A stretch of 64,000 nt of DNA from Pseudisothecium myosuroides (Eukaryota > Streptophyta > Bryopsida > Hypnales > Lembophyllaceae), in the NCBI GenBank assembly GCA_951799445.1, contig OX637289.1, positions 25,048,245-25,112,244 of the forward strand. Direction: 5' to 3'. Shown here in pieces: positions 28,501-41,300 of the stretch (positions within the stretch are counted from its first letter, which is position 1; every line of letters begins with the position of its first letter). A program made the translations under genes and the position numbers. Under the pieces are notes generated by a model, which was not told the origin of the DNA, did no database searches, and saw nothing but the letters and a program-made list of their open reading frames with translations.

Positions 28501-31500
28501 TGGATCTTGGGTAGGCTCCTACGGTCTCAATATTCATCATAATTGTTTGAAACTTTTTGTGAAGATAGAGAAACACATTAACTTTTGGAGAATATAATTT
28601 TATTCTAATCAGTGCCTAGGAGCAAAAGTTATGGCATAAAAGGTCATTTTTTTGGGTGTGGCGACCGAACCCCCCCCCCCACGCACGAAAAAGGTTTTAA
28701 ATTTAATTTTTTTTCATAGATTATAATTTTATCTACATGGAAAGCTTTCATTCTTTCTATTTGGATTTGTTATGTGAAAGTTACAGACAATCTTATTTTT
28801 TGGGCAATTGGAGCATCTTCTTGAAAAAATAACTTATATGATTTCATTTTTGAATGCAATTTTTACAATTTTTCAAAAAAAATTGTTTAACAAGGTTAAC
28901 CTTGCTTTCTTAAACAATCTTGCCATTGGAATCATAATATTTCAATCCCATCTTAAAGCTATTAATGATTTAGTTTTTCTTTCAATCTTGGACCTACTTC
29001 TACCTAATAAATTTTTAAAGAATGAAAATCAAGTGATTTTTTTGAAATTTTTTCTTAGACTTTCAAATCAAATCTTCAAACATGAAAAAATTTAAATTCA
29101 AAATATATAGTGCAAATTTTTTCTACAAATGGCAGCCAAAGTCAACTTGAAAAAAAAAATCCAAATTTGAATGCTAATATCTTCCAATTTAAACAATAAA
29201 AATTCAAAAAAAATTTACCACATGATTTAAAACACGTGAAATACAAGATCCTATAGTTAGATTCTACCAAAAGAAAAATTCTATTTCTTTAGATGAACTT
29301 AGCAAAATTGCTGAACTAGCAGTTCTGGGTTGTTTTTGACAGAAAACTGGACTTGGGAATTTAGGGATAAAATTTTCTATAAAGTTTTAATAATAAAATT
29401 ACAATTAGTCATATGAATGTATAGTTGGTAGAAAAAAATTCAAGTTTATATTTGAAGTTAAAAAGTAAAAATGAATGCAACCAAAATAATGACAATGCTT
29501 TATTTTTTTAATAAAATCAAAACATGTAACAATTAATGTCTTCATATGTAAGAAAATCATTCATTCCAATGTTTTCTTGGACGTTTGTAGTGCTTGTATT
29601 CTATAGATTTTTAACCCCTAAATGCCCAAGGCTTGTTTTGAGCCTCTTGGAATTTGCTCTAAATTGAACAAAAAGCCAACATTTTAATAAGTTGAATCAA
29701 TTTTTTTGAATTGTAACCGTACAAATTCAAATTAGACATGTTAGAGAACACATAGGAAAAGAAAACACAACAATATCATTTAAGGATTGAAAGATTATAA
29801 TGTTTGATCATCAGGGTGTTAGAACTATGAAAATCTTTGAGCTCTTGTTTTGCATGTCAAATCTAAAAAGTTCAAGACCCAAAAAATATGAGGTTGAAGG
29901 GCCTAACAAATATAACCCCAATCAATTTATGACTTTTCAAAATCTAATCTACAAATTTTTTTAATGAATTTCTAGTGTGATTTTTTCTCCAAGATCTAAT
30001 GTATTTGAGGCTCAGTTTCCAAGAGCCCTCAACACTACAAAAAGTCAAGATTGCAATGGGTACCTTTGCACAAAATCTTGAATAGAAAAATCACAATCAT
30101 TCATTTTCAGAATCAAATTTTTGATGCTAGAAAGAATCTTTCAAAAATACTAAATACTAAAAAAAGCAAGTTGGTAAGGTTTTATTTAATTTCAAAGTTT
30201 CTTCAACACCACATTTGGATGCCTTGGGCATTTAGGGTTTAAGATGCATTTATTATTTTATTTTTTGTATAATTTAGAGTTGGGATTGCATTTACTGACT
30301 ATAAGAATGCCTTGGGTGTCCATAAAATTTGTAATTGCTTGATCAATACTAATGGATGCTGGAGACGCAAGAGACATAGAAATTACTGCAGGCGTGATAG
30401 CATTGTAACTTAACCAATCAAGAGCATTTATAATATTTCCATAGCCTCCACTACCATCGCAAGACAATGCTCTAATTGGATGAATAAAAGCACTTTTTGC
30501 TACTCCACTTTGTAAACCAGCAACAATGCCTTTGATAAATCATATTTTTATATTATTAGTAAATTGAAAAAAATGTCATTTATATTTAATTCAAAGGATT
30601 ATCTTTTTACTTTTTACTTTTTATATATTTACATTTGCTTGAAATTATTTTATAATATCATATTGAAATAATATTATCACTAGATCGTTAATTATGATTA
30701 ATTATTATTATTATATTTTGAACAAATGGAAAAACCAATGCATTAAAAAAAATTACATACAAAACGGCCAAGCCAGAAGGCTGGGCAATGAAGAGAATAT
30801 GAGCAAAAACCGAGAGAAAAGGACCAAGCAAGAAGGAAGCTAGCTAAATTGGCACCGCAGGGGGCCAATCCTATTCCACTTAATGTAATTCCCGCTACGG
30901 GAAGCTAGAATAGAAGACTGTAGCTAAATCTTATCAAATTTGAGCCAAATAATGTCCACTCTCTGGGTGCTCTAGCAAGCAAAGCCCCCCATAAATTATG
31001 ATTAATTTTGACTTCTATTACCTGCGCAATGTGTCCCATGTCCATTGCAATCATTTGTTAAATAGCCATCACCAATTATATCTAGTCCAGCTAAACATCG
31101 TGTCATAGGTTTTTTTGATGAGTCAAGTCTTCCATCCGAGTACAAAAAATCTTTATGAGAACATCTTATACCCTTCAAATAATTTACAATAATATTTCAA
31201 ACAATAGAATTCTAAACTAGTTAGTTTGAAGTAACTTAATCTTTTAATAAACCAATAAGATTGTGGGCAATTTCATTAAAATGGCGGTATTCCAGGTGCC
31301 ACTTTGACGGTGGGCCATTTTCACCATCTAGGATCGGTATAGATTTTAGAACAAGCGTTCTGAACCATTTAGGACAGGTATAGATTTTGAACTGTTTTCA
31401 TGCCATTTGAAAATAATATTGTCATTTTAATGAAATTGCCCATCATTAAGAGATTATGTAATTTTGCAATGATGTTATTTATTTATTGGATAATAATACA

Positions 31501-32283
31501 ACTATAGTGATTCTTAAAAAAACATTTATTATCTTTTAACATACAGTGTCAACAATGTAAACATGAACACCAGTGCCTCCACTTGTAACTGAATATAAAT
31601 TATTTATAAGAGCTTGCTTGGATTGGTGGTCAATGCGATCGAGACCCCAACTTGGAGGGTTGGTTTGTGTAATATTTGTAGCAGTCATGCTTATGATAGA
31701 TTGACTCACACGAATAATACCTTCTACTTCTACATGCTCAACAAAGGCCAATTCATCTTCTAAAAGTTGATACAGGTTATTACCAGTTAAAACCATCAGC
31801 ATACCTTTCCAATCAGTATTGTACCTTCAATTCAAATATAAAAATTATATATATATATTTTAAAAAATAAAAAATAAAAAATAATATCTACATATTAGGA
31901 TTTTATTTTTTATTTTTTTCTCAAAACACATGGAAAATTTCCATTGATAAAGGAAACAATACACAAAACCAAAGGGAATACCCTCAGCGGAATTTTTAGC
32001 ATTTTCTAAGACATTTTTTGCACTATTTTCATCATTTTGGGGGGATATAGAGGCAAGAGAAGCAGAGTGAGAACCAGCTAGACGGCAAAGAAGAGGTAGA
32101 AGAACAAAGCCACAGAACTAATTGGGCAATGGTCCAAGCCACTACTCACAACCAACTAGAATAGCACCCCAGTTTAGTTCAAAAAACTCATCATTGGATG
32201 AGAGGATTTTTTTAATGTAACTGTAGATATAAATACAAATCAATTAAATTTTTTAATGTTTATAATATAAAATAACAAAAATC

Positions 32284-32316
<33 letters not shown>

Positions 32317-35300
32317 TTATAACTTCACAAAAATTATTGTTTTAAATACCAAAAAATTATCAATTTTCAATATCTAAAAGACTAAAATCCCGAGGAGTTC
32401 ACTTAGTGTGCATATTAGAAACCACGTGAGATTTAAGATAGGATATTATATATTTAGTGTATCTAAAATTTAAAAAATATTATATCTAATGTAGAGTGTG
32501 TAGAAATATATATATGGTATTATAACTAACATAGGGTTATGTTTAATACCATGTACTAGATTTTATGTAGAAAAAATATAGGGAGAAAAAATAAAATTTT
32601 AAAGTGGGTATTTAATGTCTTTAAAGAAGAGCTGGACGAAAAATGATACGCTATTTATTCCAAATTATCCATGAACCTTGGATGAAGGAATGTGGTTGCC
32701 TCAAGAGTTATCTATAAAGTCCTTTGAAGTCACTTAGAATTTGAAGAATCTATCATAAATTTTGCTTTAATATACTCTAATTTGTTCATTCCAAATAGTA
32801 GAAAGGTATAAAAGAGCTTGGAGGTCTATGCTTTTTTGTTATATTGTAATGTTGTGTCATCTTTTCTTTGCTGAGTACTAGTATTCATTATATTCATTAG
32901 AATATATTGTAGATGATTAGCAATAAGTTGTTTGACACAACTAAAATGCATTGTTTACAATCCATAAATGTATTTGTTTGGCCATAGTACATGGTCCAAA
33001 CATATTGTACTTTAGTTTTCAGTAACCTTAAAGAAATGATTTGAAAAAGAAGGGACAAAAGATGAAACAAGAAAATGATTAAAAACAATAATAGAAAAAA
33101 AAATCGTACAACACCTATTAGTTCTAATTTTTAAATCTAATATAGGGGCCAAAAAACTGGACTCAGATGTGTATTATAAATAATATAGGATGCTATAGTA
33201 AATGGCAACTTAGAATTATTTCTAAAAATAGGATATACTAAATTATAAAATATTAGGTAAATAGCCCCCCCGTAAAATATCCCCCAATCTCACGTATATA
33301 CTAAACCTCTAAGCTAGTAACTTCTCTGTGACAAAAAAATTCAAAAAAATCCTAATAAATCAAACATGTCATTTTGAACTCTTAAATGATTCCATTCTTC
33401 ATTGAACATGATTGATTGTTGATTATGAAGCGATCTTCTACATCACTTTCAAAGTCTAAATAGAATAATATAAAGTGACTTCTAGTAGCTAGACTTGTAA
33501 ATTTTTGTGAATGAAAATAAAATAAACAACAAAGTTAGAAAAAAAATGTTTCTAAAATACATTCAGAGAACTTAAAATTTGTATTTCTCTAATATTTTCT
33601 ACATGTTTATTGATATGTAATAAATATTAAATAAATATTTATGTAATTTAAGTAATATACATAAATTTTTAGAATTTAGATTATTTAAAATAAAATAATT
33701 CTGAAAACTCTAAAAACTTATTATTATGAAACATCATCTATAGGTTTTGTAAGTTCTATATTGAATATTTAAAAGATTTATTTATTTATGAAATAAATGT
33801 AGATTTATGAAGGCTTCTAATTTATTTTTTTAAATTTTATGATAATATTATAAATGTATCAAACAATTCATACATCAAAACTATCTTAAGACCAAATCAA
33901 AGTGGAAGTGCTTGTCTAAATTTTGAACTATATTTTATTTTAAATTACTTCTATCATAATTTTATTTTTAAGAAAATGGATTTGAGATTTGGTTAGCATG
34001 GCTATAAAATGACTAATTCGTATATCCATTTAAAGCATGTTAATTTTTAGTTTTTGTGAAACCAATCCATGTATGATGTGTAGTAACTTCAACAAATATA
34101 TCTTTGGTACCATTCAAAAATCATCAAGAAGGGAGTGTTTGTACTGATAGTATGACATGCACCATATTTGATATCCAAGTATGGATGTTTTCAAGTTTTT
34201 TAAATAAAAAGATAGTAAAAAATAATAATAATTTGAGCATACGTTGGGCCACCCAAATCTTAGAAATAATATATGTAAACTAAAACACTACTAAAACATG
34301 ATTTTCTTTCAATCATTATTTGTGACATTGAGATCCTTTAAACCATAAGTATTGTATGACCATTTAAAGTGTTATAAAAAATCTATCAACAAGAAAGAAT
34401 GCACTCATTATGTTTCATGAAAACTAGACTTTTAATGTATAATTTGTTGATTTTTGAAGTGTTTGTCATGAAAATGAATAAAAAACATGAGAATTTGCAA
34501 AAGTAATTAGATTTTTGCATTGAATGCAATACAATGGTATTCAATGGTAATACAATAATAGTCACTATAATACCATATAGTAGATTTGGCAAGAAGAGTG
34601 ACTAAATTTGCCTCAATACTATGGTATTTAAATTGGCACTTATTTTAAACCTTGTGATTTTAATTTTTGGCATGATTTTATAAAAAAAAATTGGAGATAG
34701 AAAAATAGAATTGCTTTCAAGAAATATAATTTTTATTCTATTCAATGCCAGAAGGCAAAAGTTATGCCATAATAAGCTCAAAATGCTCAACTTTGTGCAA
34801 CATATAAAAATCACACTAGTTCAAAATAGTGTTAATTGTTTTAATACAACTTATTTTGTCTACATGGAAAGATTTGATTCAATCTATTTGGATCAGTGAT
34901 GAGAAAGTTATGAACAGTGTTATTTTTTAGGCAATCATAGCATTTTTAGAAAATAACTTATAAAATTCATTTTTGAATTCAATTTTTACAATTTTTCAAA
35001 AACAAAAGTTTCACATGGTTTACTTTACTTACTAAAACAATCTCACCACTGGGATTAGTGTGTTCCAATTCCATTTTAGAACTGTAAATGATGTAGTATC
35101 TCCTTCTATCTTGTACCTACTTCTACGTAACAATTTTTTAAAGAATAAAAAAAAAATTTCCGTTGAATTTTTTTTTCAGACCCTTGATTCAATTCTTCAT
35201 TATAAAATCTTTTACATTCAAAACTTTTGTTGCAAAAATTTAAGTTAAGAAGATTCAAAGCCTAATAAGCTAATCACGCAAGGTGCAAGAAAGAATGTTC

Positions 35301-38300
35301 TTTTTCACTTTAAATGCAAATATCTTGCAACCTATAAGATCAAAATTTCTAAAATTTCTTCCACATACTCTTATACTAGTCAAGTACAAGATCCTATGAT
35401 TAAATATGCAAAAAAATAAACCTTTAAAGTGTTTTGCTCTTTGCAATAGAAATGACAATTTTAATTGTTTATTGAAAAAAAAAAGGCATTGGTCCTTTAG
35501 AGGGTAGTCCCTAAAAGACCAAACAGTTTTTTTGGCAATATAGAAATTTTGAGCAACTCACTAAGAATATAAATACTCACTATATTTTTTTTATTTTTTT
35601 GAGATGTGGGGACAAGGAGTACTTCGCTTTTTCACCAAAAAAAATTTACAATTGGATTTGTCTACAAGGAATTATAGGAAAAAATGTTGTTTTTGATGGA
35701 CATAACCAATACAGGCAAAGTTATCTATACTAGAGGGAAATTTTCATTACAATGCCCAGAGAAGCGGGCATAGGAATTGGAGCAAGTTTTCATCCTCAGC
35801 TGGAAAAAAGTTGCTTTGACATTTTTTGGGACCTATAAATTGAAGAGGAGGTGTTAAAGAGACAAATGCTCTATGAAATATAGGTTTTAGAAAAATTGGC
35901 ATTAAATTCAAAGAAATCAAAATATTTGGCAATTATATCACATAGCTTCAAAAGCCAGTTATTTTGTGTGTACATAGATGAGAAGACAAGCTCTTTATAC
36001 AAGAGGGGTAGTAGTAGGTAAAACAACCCATGTGAGATATGTAAATTAGGATTAGTAGGAGCTCAACCGCTCATAGTAAAGTCAAAAGTAGAAATTGTGT
36101 TCAAAAAAGAATTTCATACCTCATGTAGTCATAGTAGAATAACTTGTTTCAAATAAATTTGAACTAAACTAATGTAGAAAATCAAGATACCTTTCATTTC
36201 CAAAAATCCATTTGAGATTTCAAGTCTCTAATCAAAATTTATAGACAAAATTTAGAGAGGATGTTTGAACATGTCAAAGAAAATGTTCCTTTCAACCCCT
36301 CTCTGAAATTTGTCCATAACTTTTGATTGGAGACTCAAAAATTCAAATTTATTTTTTAGCTTGATTTAGATGAAATTTAGCTTGATTTTTCACATTAATT
36401 TAGTTCAATTTTTTTTGAATTTCTTTATTCTACTATGACTAAATGAGGTCTAAAATGCTACTTTGAACACAATTCCTACTTGTAACTTAGTCCCTAAAGG
36501 ACCATAAAGGACCGTTTGTCTCCTCGGGGGACAATTTGGGTCCGGGTAGGTTCCTATTGTCTCAATTTGTAGTAAAATTTTTGGAATTTTTTTGAGGTTG
36601 TGTATTTTTGCAAGAGCTTCGTGGATATATAATTTTTATTTAAATCGGTGCCTAGGAGCAGAAGTTATGGCACAATAAGCCAAAAACAGAGATTGGCAGG
36701 CAGCCAAAAAAAATCACAAAAAGTCAAAATAATCTTTTTTTAATTTTTTTTCTAAAATATTATATTTTTGTCCATATGTGAAGCTTTGATTCGTTCAATT
36801 TGGACTTGTGATGAAAAAGTTATGGACAATCTTAGTTTTTCGGGCAATCTAAGAATCTTCTTGAAAAAATGACCTATAGGATTCATTTTTGAATGCAATT
36901 TTTACAATTTTCCAAAAACAAATTGTTGGACACGATTAAATTTGCTTGCTAGAACAATCTCACCGTTGGGATTATTGTGTTTCAACTCCATCTTAGAGTT
37001 ACTCATGGTTTTGTCTTTCCTTCATTCTTGAACCTACTTCTGCTTAACAAATTTTTAATGAGTGAAATTTAAGTTTTTTTTTCTAGAATTTTTTTTCCTA
37101 TATTTTGAACTCAAATATGCAACATAAAAAGTTAAAAAATCAAAATTAGTAGTACATAAATTTTAAGTTAAAAAGATTCAAAGCCAAAAAATCTAGTCAT
37201 AGAAGGTGTAAAAAACTATTTTTCTTCACTTTGGATGCAGATATTTTGCAATCCACGTGGTCAAAGTTTCTGAAATTTCTTCCATACGTACTTATACTAG
37301 TCTAGTATAAGATCCTATGGTTAGGTATGCAAAAAAAAAAAAAATTTTAAAGTTTTTTGCTCTTCGCAATAGAAATGGAAGTTTCAAGTGTTGTTTGATG
37401 GAAAAAAGCCTCGGTCCTTCAGGGAATAAGGCCATTAGGTGGTTTTTGCAACTACACTTGTAGAAAATTCAAAATGTGAACCTTACTACAATTCATGAAC
37501 AAAAAAAGAGACCCTAAATGATTTTTTTCGTTAAATTTGTCGATGCAATCTGATCAAGAAATAATCGAGTGTGCAATTTCTAGTGAATTTTTTAAAATGG
37601 AGAAGGTGCTTTGGGCTATCACTTTGCATCCTCATATCTTTTTTTTGCACCTCAAAATTATTTTAAGAAATTTACACATCAATATCATGATCACATGATG
37701 ATATGTACCCGTGGAAAAAAATCAGAGTTTTTTTAGAGCACTTTTGAGCATTCCGATTTTAACATTCTAATTTCAACATTTCGATTTCAACTTATGTGCA
37801 AAGTACAATCTAACCAAACATCTTTCCTCAATCCTGTCAATGGTGGCATTTTCTAAAAAGTGGCAATCATCAAATTTATTCTATGTACATGAATGAAAAA
37901 TTATGCTTATTATAAGAATTAGTCAAGAAAACAAGAGCTGCGCTCAAACACCCCCGGTCCTTTAGGGGTTAATTATGAATAGCTGAGATCCTATTAATTC
38001 TAATTTACATATCCAATATGGATTATTTTACCTCCTACCACCCCTCTTGTATAAAGAATTTGTCATTTCATTGCTATATACAAAAAATAAATATCTTTTG
38101 AAGGTATCTGAAATAGTTGCTAAATATTTTAATTTCTTTGAATTTAATACCTAATTTTTTAAAATTGTATTTCAAATAGCAAGGGAACATCTTCATGCAC
38201 AAGGAAAACGTGGGTGTTTCAAGGATATGGCATGTGGTAAACTTATCTAATGTCAGCGATACATAATGAGTTAGGCATAGCAAACTTTGATTTGGCCTCT

Positions 38301-41300
38301 TCCCATCTAATATGCCCCTCTGCCCTTGAGTTCAACTTGGATGTTTCAGATCATAAATTGATCAAGCTTGCCAAAGCTACAAATTTTGGGCGTTTTTTTT
38401 TCCTCCTAAGGCTAGTTGAAATCTAGAACTCCACCATTAACATTTTAAAGACATTACTATATGTGCAAGCCAAAAACTATTGAAAAAACATTAGAAGGAA
38501 TTTGGTCCATGTAAAGGGCTATGAATTCTCGACTACAGGGGACGCGCTGCACTGCGCCATAGTAGCGCAGCAGTGTGACGTGGCCGAAGTTCGGCCACGT
38601 CATTTTTATTTTTTTTGAATATTTTTTAAACTTTATTTTTTAGCCAAAAAACAACAAAAAAACAACTGTAATTAGGGTTCTGACAAGAATCCGACATTCC
38701 TTCGCTGCATCGGGAACAAATTGGGGAACGAGCCTGAAAAGGCCCTCTAATGCCTCCAAATAACATCTAATGTGGCTTTGTGTAAGAATTCTTTTGAAGC
38801 TAAATCCCTATTGGAATTTTTTTGGTACATGTTCCTCAATTTGAAATGTTATGAATTTTTTTGAATATATGGTCAACTTTGTTATAAAAGAAAGCAAAAA
38901 ACATTCAAGCAAAAAACATTCAAGCAAAAAAGTGAAATTAACTTGCACAAAAACCTCCACAAATCAAAGCTGCTTAAAATTTGGATGCCCCCCAAAACAT
39001 TCTTTTCCAAGTTCAAATTTTATAATTTTATAATTTGTGTGGTTGAAAACTCCCATATCTTTTACTATAGTGTAATGAAGTAGTCTACTACCTGATCTTA
39101 CGGTAAGGTGCAATGAGATTTCATTTGCCATTTTTATTTTTATTGATTTCTTTATAAACTTAAATAAAATCAATATTACTTTTCTTAAATTATAAATTTC
39201 ATTGAATCTTATTGGCACACATTTTATAGCAAAAAAATTATGATATTCTTTTATTCATTTCCAATGCCTTAGAGTTTAGAAGATTTGAAAGCAATGAACA
39301 AGACAAAACAAACTAACATTTTGAGGTAGTAAAATAAATTTAAAACAACCATTTTTTGGATCAAGATTTTTTGATGCAAACAATATAAAACATCAAAATA
39401 CAACTATAAGATTTTAAACTTACCTCAATGATAAGGAAACACTTACCAAAGTTTCAAACTCAAATCTTTACCACGTGTGAGATCTATGAGTTCAAAGTAT
39501 ATTTTTTTTTCATTGCATTTGCATGGGCACATATTAAGAAAAAATTTCAATGAAAAGTAGTGGATGTAGAATTTCGTTAAATTTTTTCTTAGTATAATGT
39601 ACAAATATGCTCAAATTGAAAAATGACATGCCAAAAATCAAATTTGATTATCTTTTGTGAAATACTTATTCACTATTATTAATATGATGAAATACCAAAA
39701 AACATCAAAAAATTCATCCAAATTTCAAAAATGGATTTTCTTGCAATCCAAACTACAACATCCATAATTTAGATTGCAAAAATGTTGAAAGTTGGAGCAA
39801 TGTATAATCCAAAGATGGGTAATCCAAAACATTGTAAATACAAATGATTGTAATAATGGGCTAAATGCATAAAAAACATATAATTAAGAGAATTTTGTCA
39901 AAAACTAAATTTTTTTTTGTGAACAACCATTTTAATATACTTGCATAAAAAATGAAGCATTGGAATTCAATGGCATGCTCTTAAAGTAATAAAAAACAAA
40001 AAGATTTGAGATGGTCATGCTAAGATGTATTTTCCTTCCATAAGTGTCACTTTATAATGTAACCAAACAACAACTTTCTTATGTAGTGGATTTCCCATTT
40101 GTTTGGAAAAAAAAATTGTCAAAAATAAGGGATTTGAAGAAATACTCAAAGTGGTGAATATCTCATTCAATTTTTTTCAAAATTTCAAAATCTATTTTTA
40201 GTTTTTAAATCTTTTTATATCCAAACCATTATAAATCTTTCAAATTTTGAGTTTATAGTCGGATGTTACAATAATAATGAAACTAATAAATTATTTAGAA
40301 AAATAATTAGGACATTTGTAAAGTTCATACCTTTATAAAAACAACACAGATTGAAAAATACACTCAAATTTACAAAATTAAAACTAATTTTTAGTTGATC
40401 ATTCTCTAGTAGTCCAAGCATTTATATTTTGGATTAATTGATGATGAATCCATTGAAGGAAGACTTGTTTTCTATTCATCCAATAGTTTTGAAGAATTTA
40501 ATATATTTTATTTGAATTTTATAAAATTTCAAAATCTTGTTATCAAATATTCTATAATTCAAAAAAATACATATGTTTTACCTCAGGAACTAATTTATTA
40601 ATTTTCAAATTGTATTCCTTCAAAAATAAACACATTTAATGAAAGATATATTTTTTTTAATGTTCAAATTTAGTGTTTTTTAGTTCAACTTCCGAGTCAA
40701 CTTCATAAGAAATATGACCTTATAATCATACCACTAATAATAAATTTGAATCTAATTTCAAGGACTTTTGCTTGGTTGTGATTTTTATTGACATTTCTTG
40801 ATAAATGCTATGGTAGGTCTAATGATACAGGCTTCATATGTAAAATATATATTTTACAATATTTTTAAATCACTTCTAATTTTTTATTAGTATTATTCTC
40901 ATTTTCTCTCTCTATATATATTTATTCATTTGTTGATTCAATAATTAAAATATATATGCTTTATGATTGATATGTTTTTTCTATTTATTTATACATTATT
41001 AGCTCAAGAAAGATGTTTTGGTAAAAAGCATATTTTTCCAAAACATTATTTTCTTTATAAATTTAATAATCATTTACTTAAAACATAATTAAATTTGTTT
41101 GATCATCAGCTCTACTCTTAAAAATTATTGAAGACAATTTATATATATTTGTAGTTTAAAAAATAATTCATAAATCATTGATTATTAATTCTAATCTATG
41201 AAGAATATTTTGTATCAGTAATTTAATATATCAACCTCTACAAATTATAATTTATTATCAAAACTATGATATAATATATATTTAATAAAGTCTTCAAACT

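Larger units (their letters stand above)
27928..30295 (-). other. Intron 5 of the protease gene (2368 bp)
   Basis: Contains an 81-bp Stowaway-like MITE, an F1 copy and a second TTAACCCC-ended element that stops about 54 bp before the exon 5 donor. Confidence 0.8.

Noticed and set aside
24780..31824. Ordinary plant subtilase (PA-domain type)
   Set aside because: No PA insertion between the His and Ser motifs and no Fn3 domain. The spacing and motifs match the proteinase K group.
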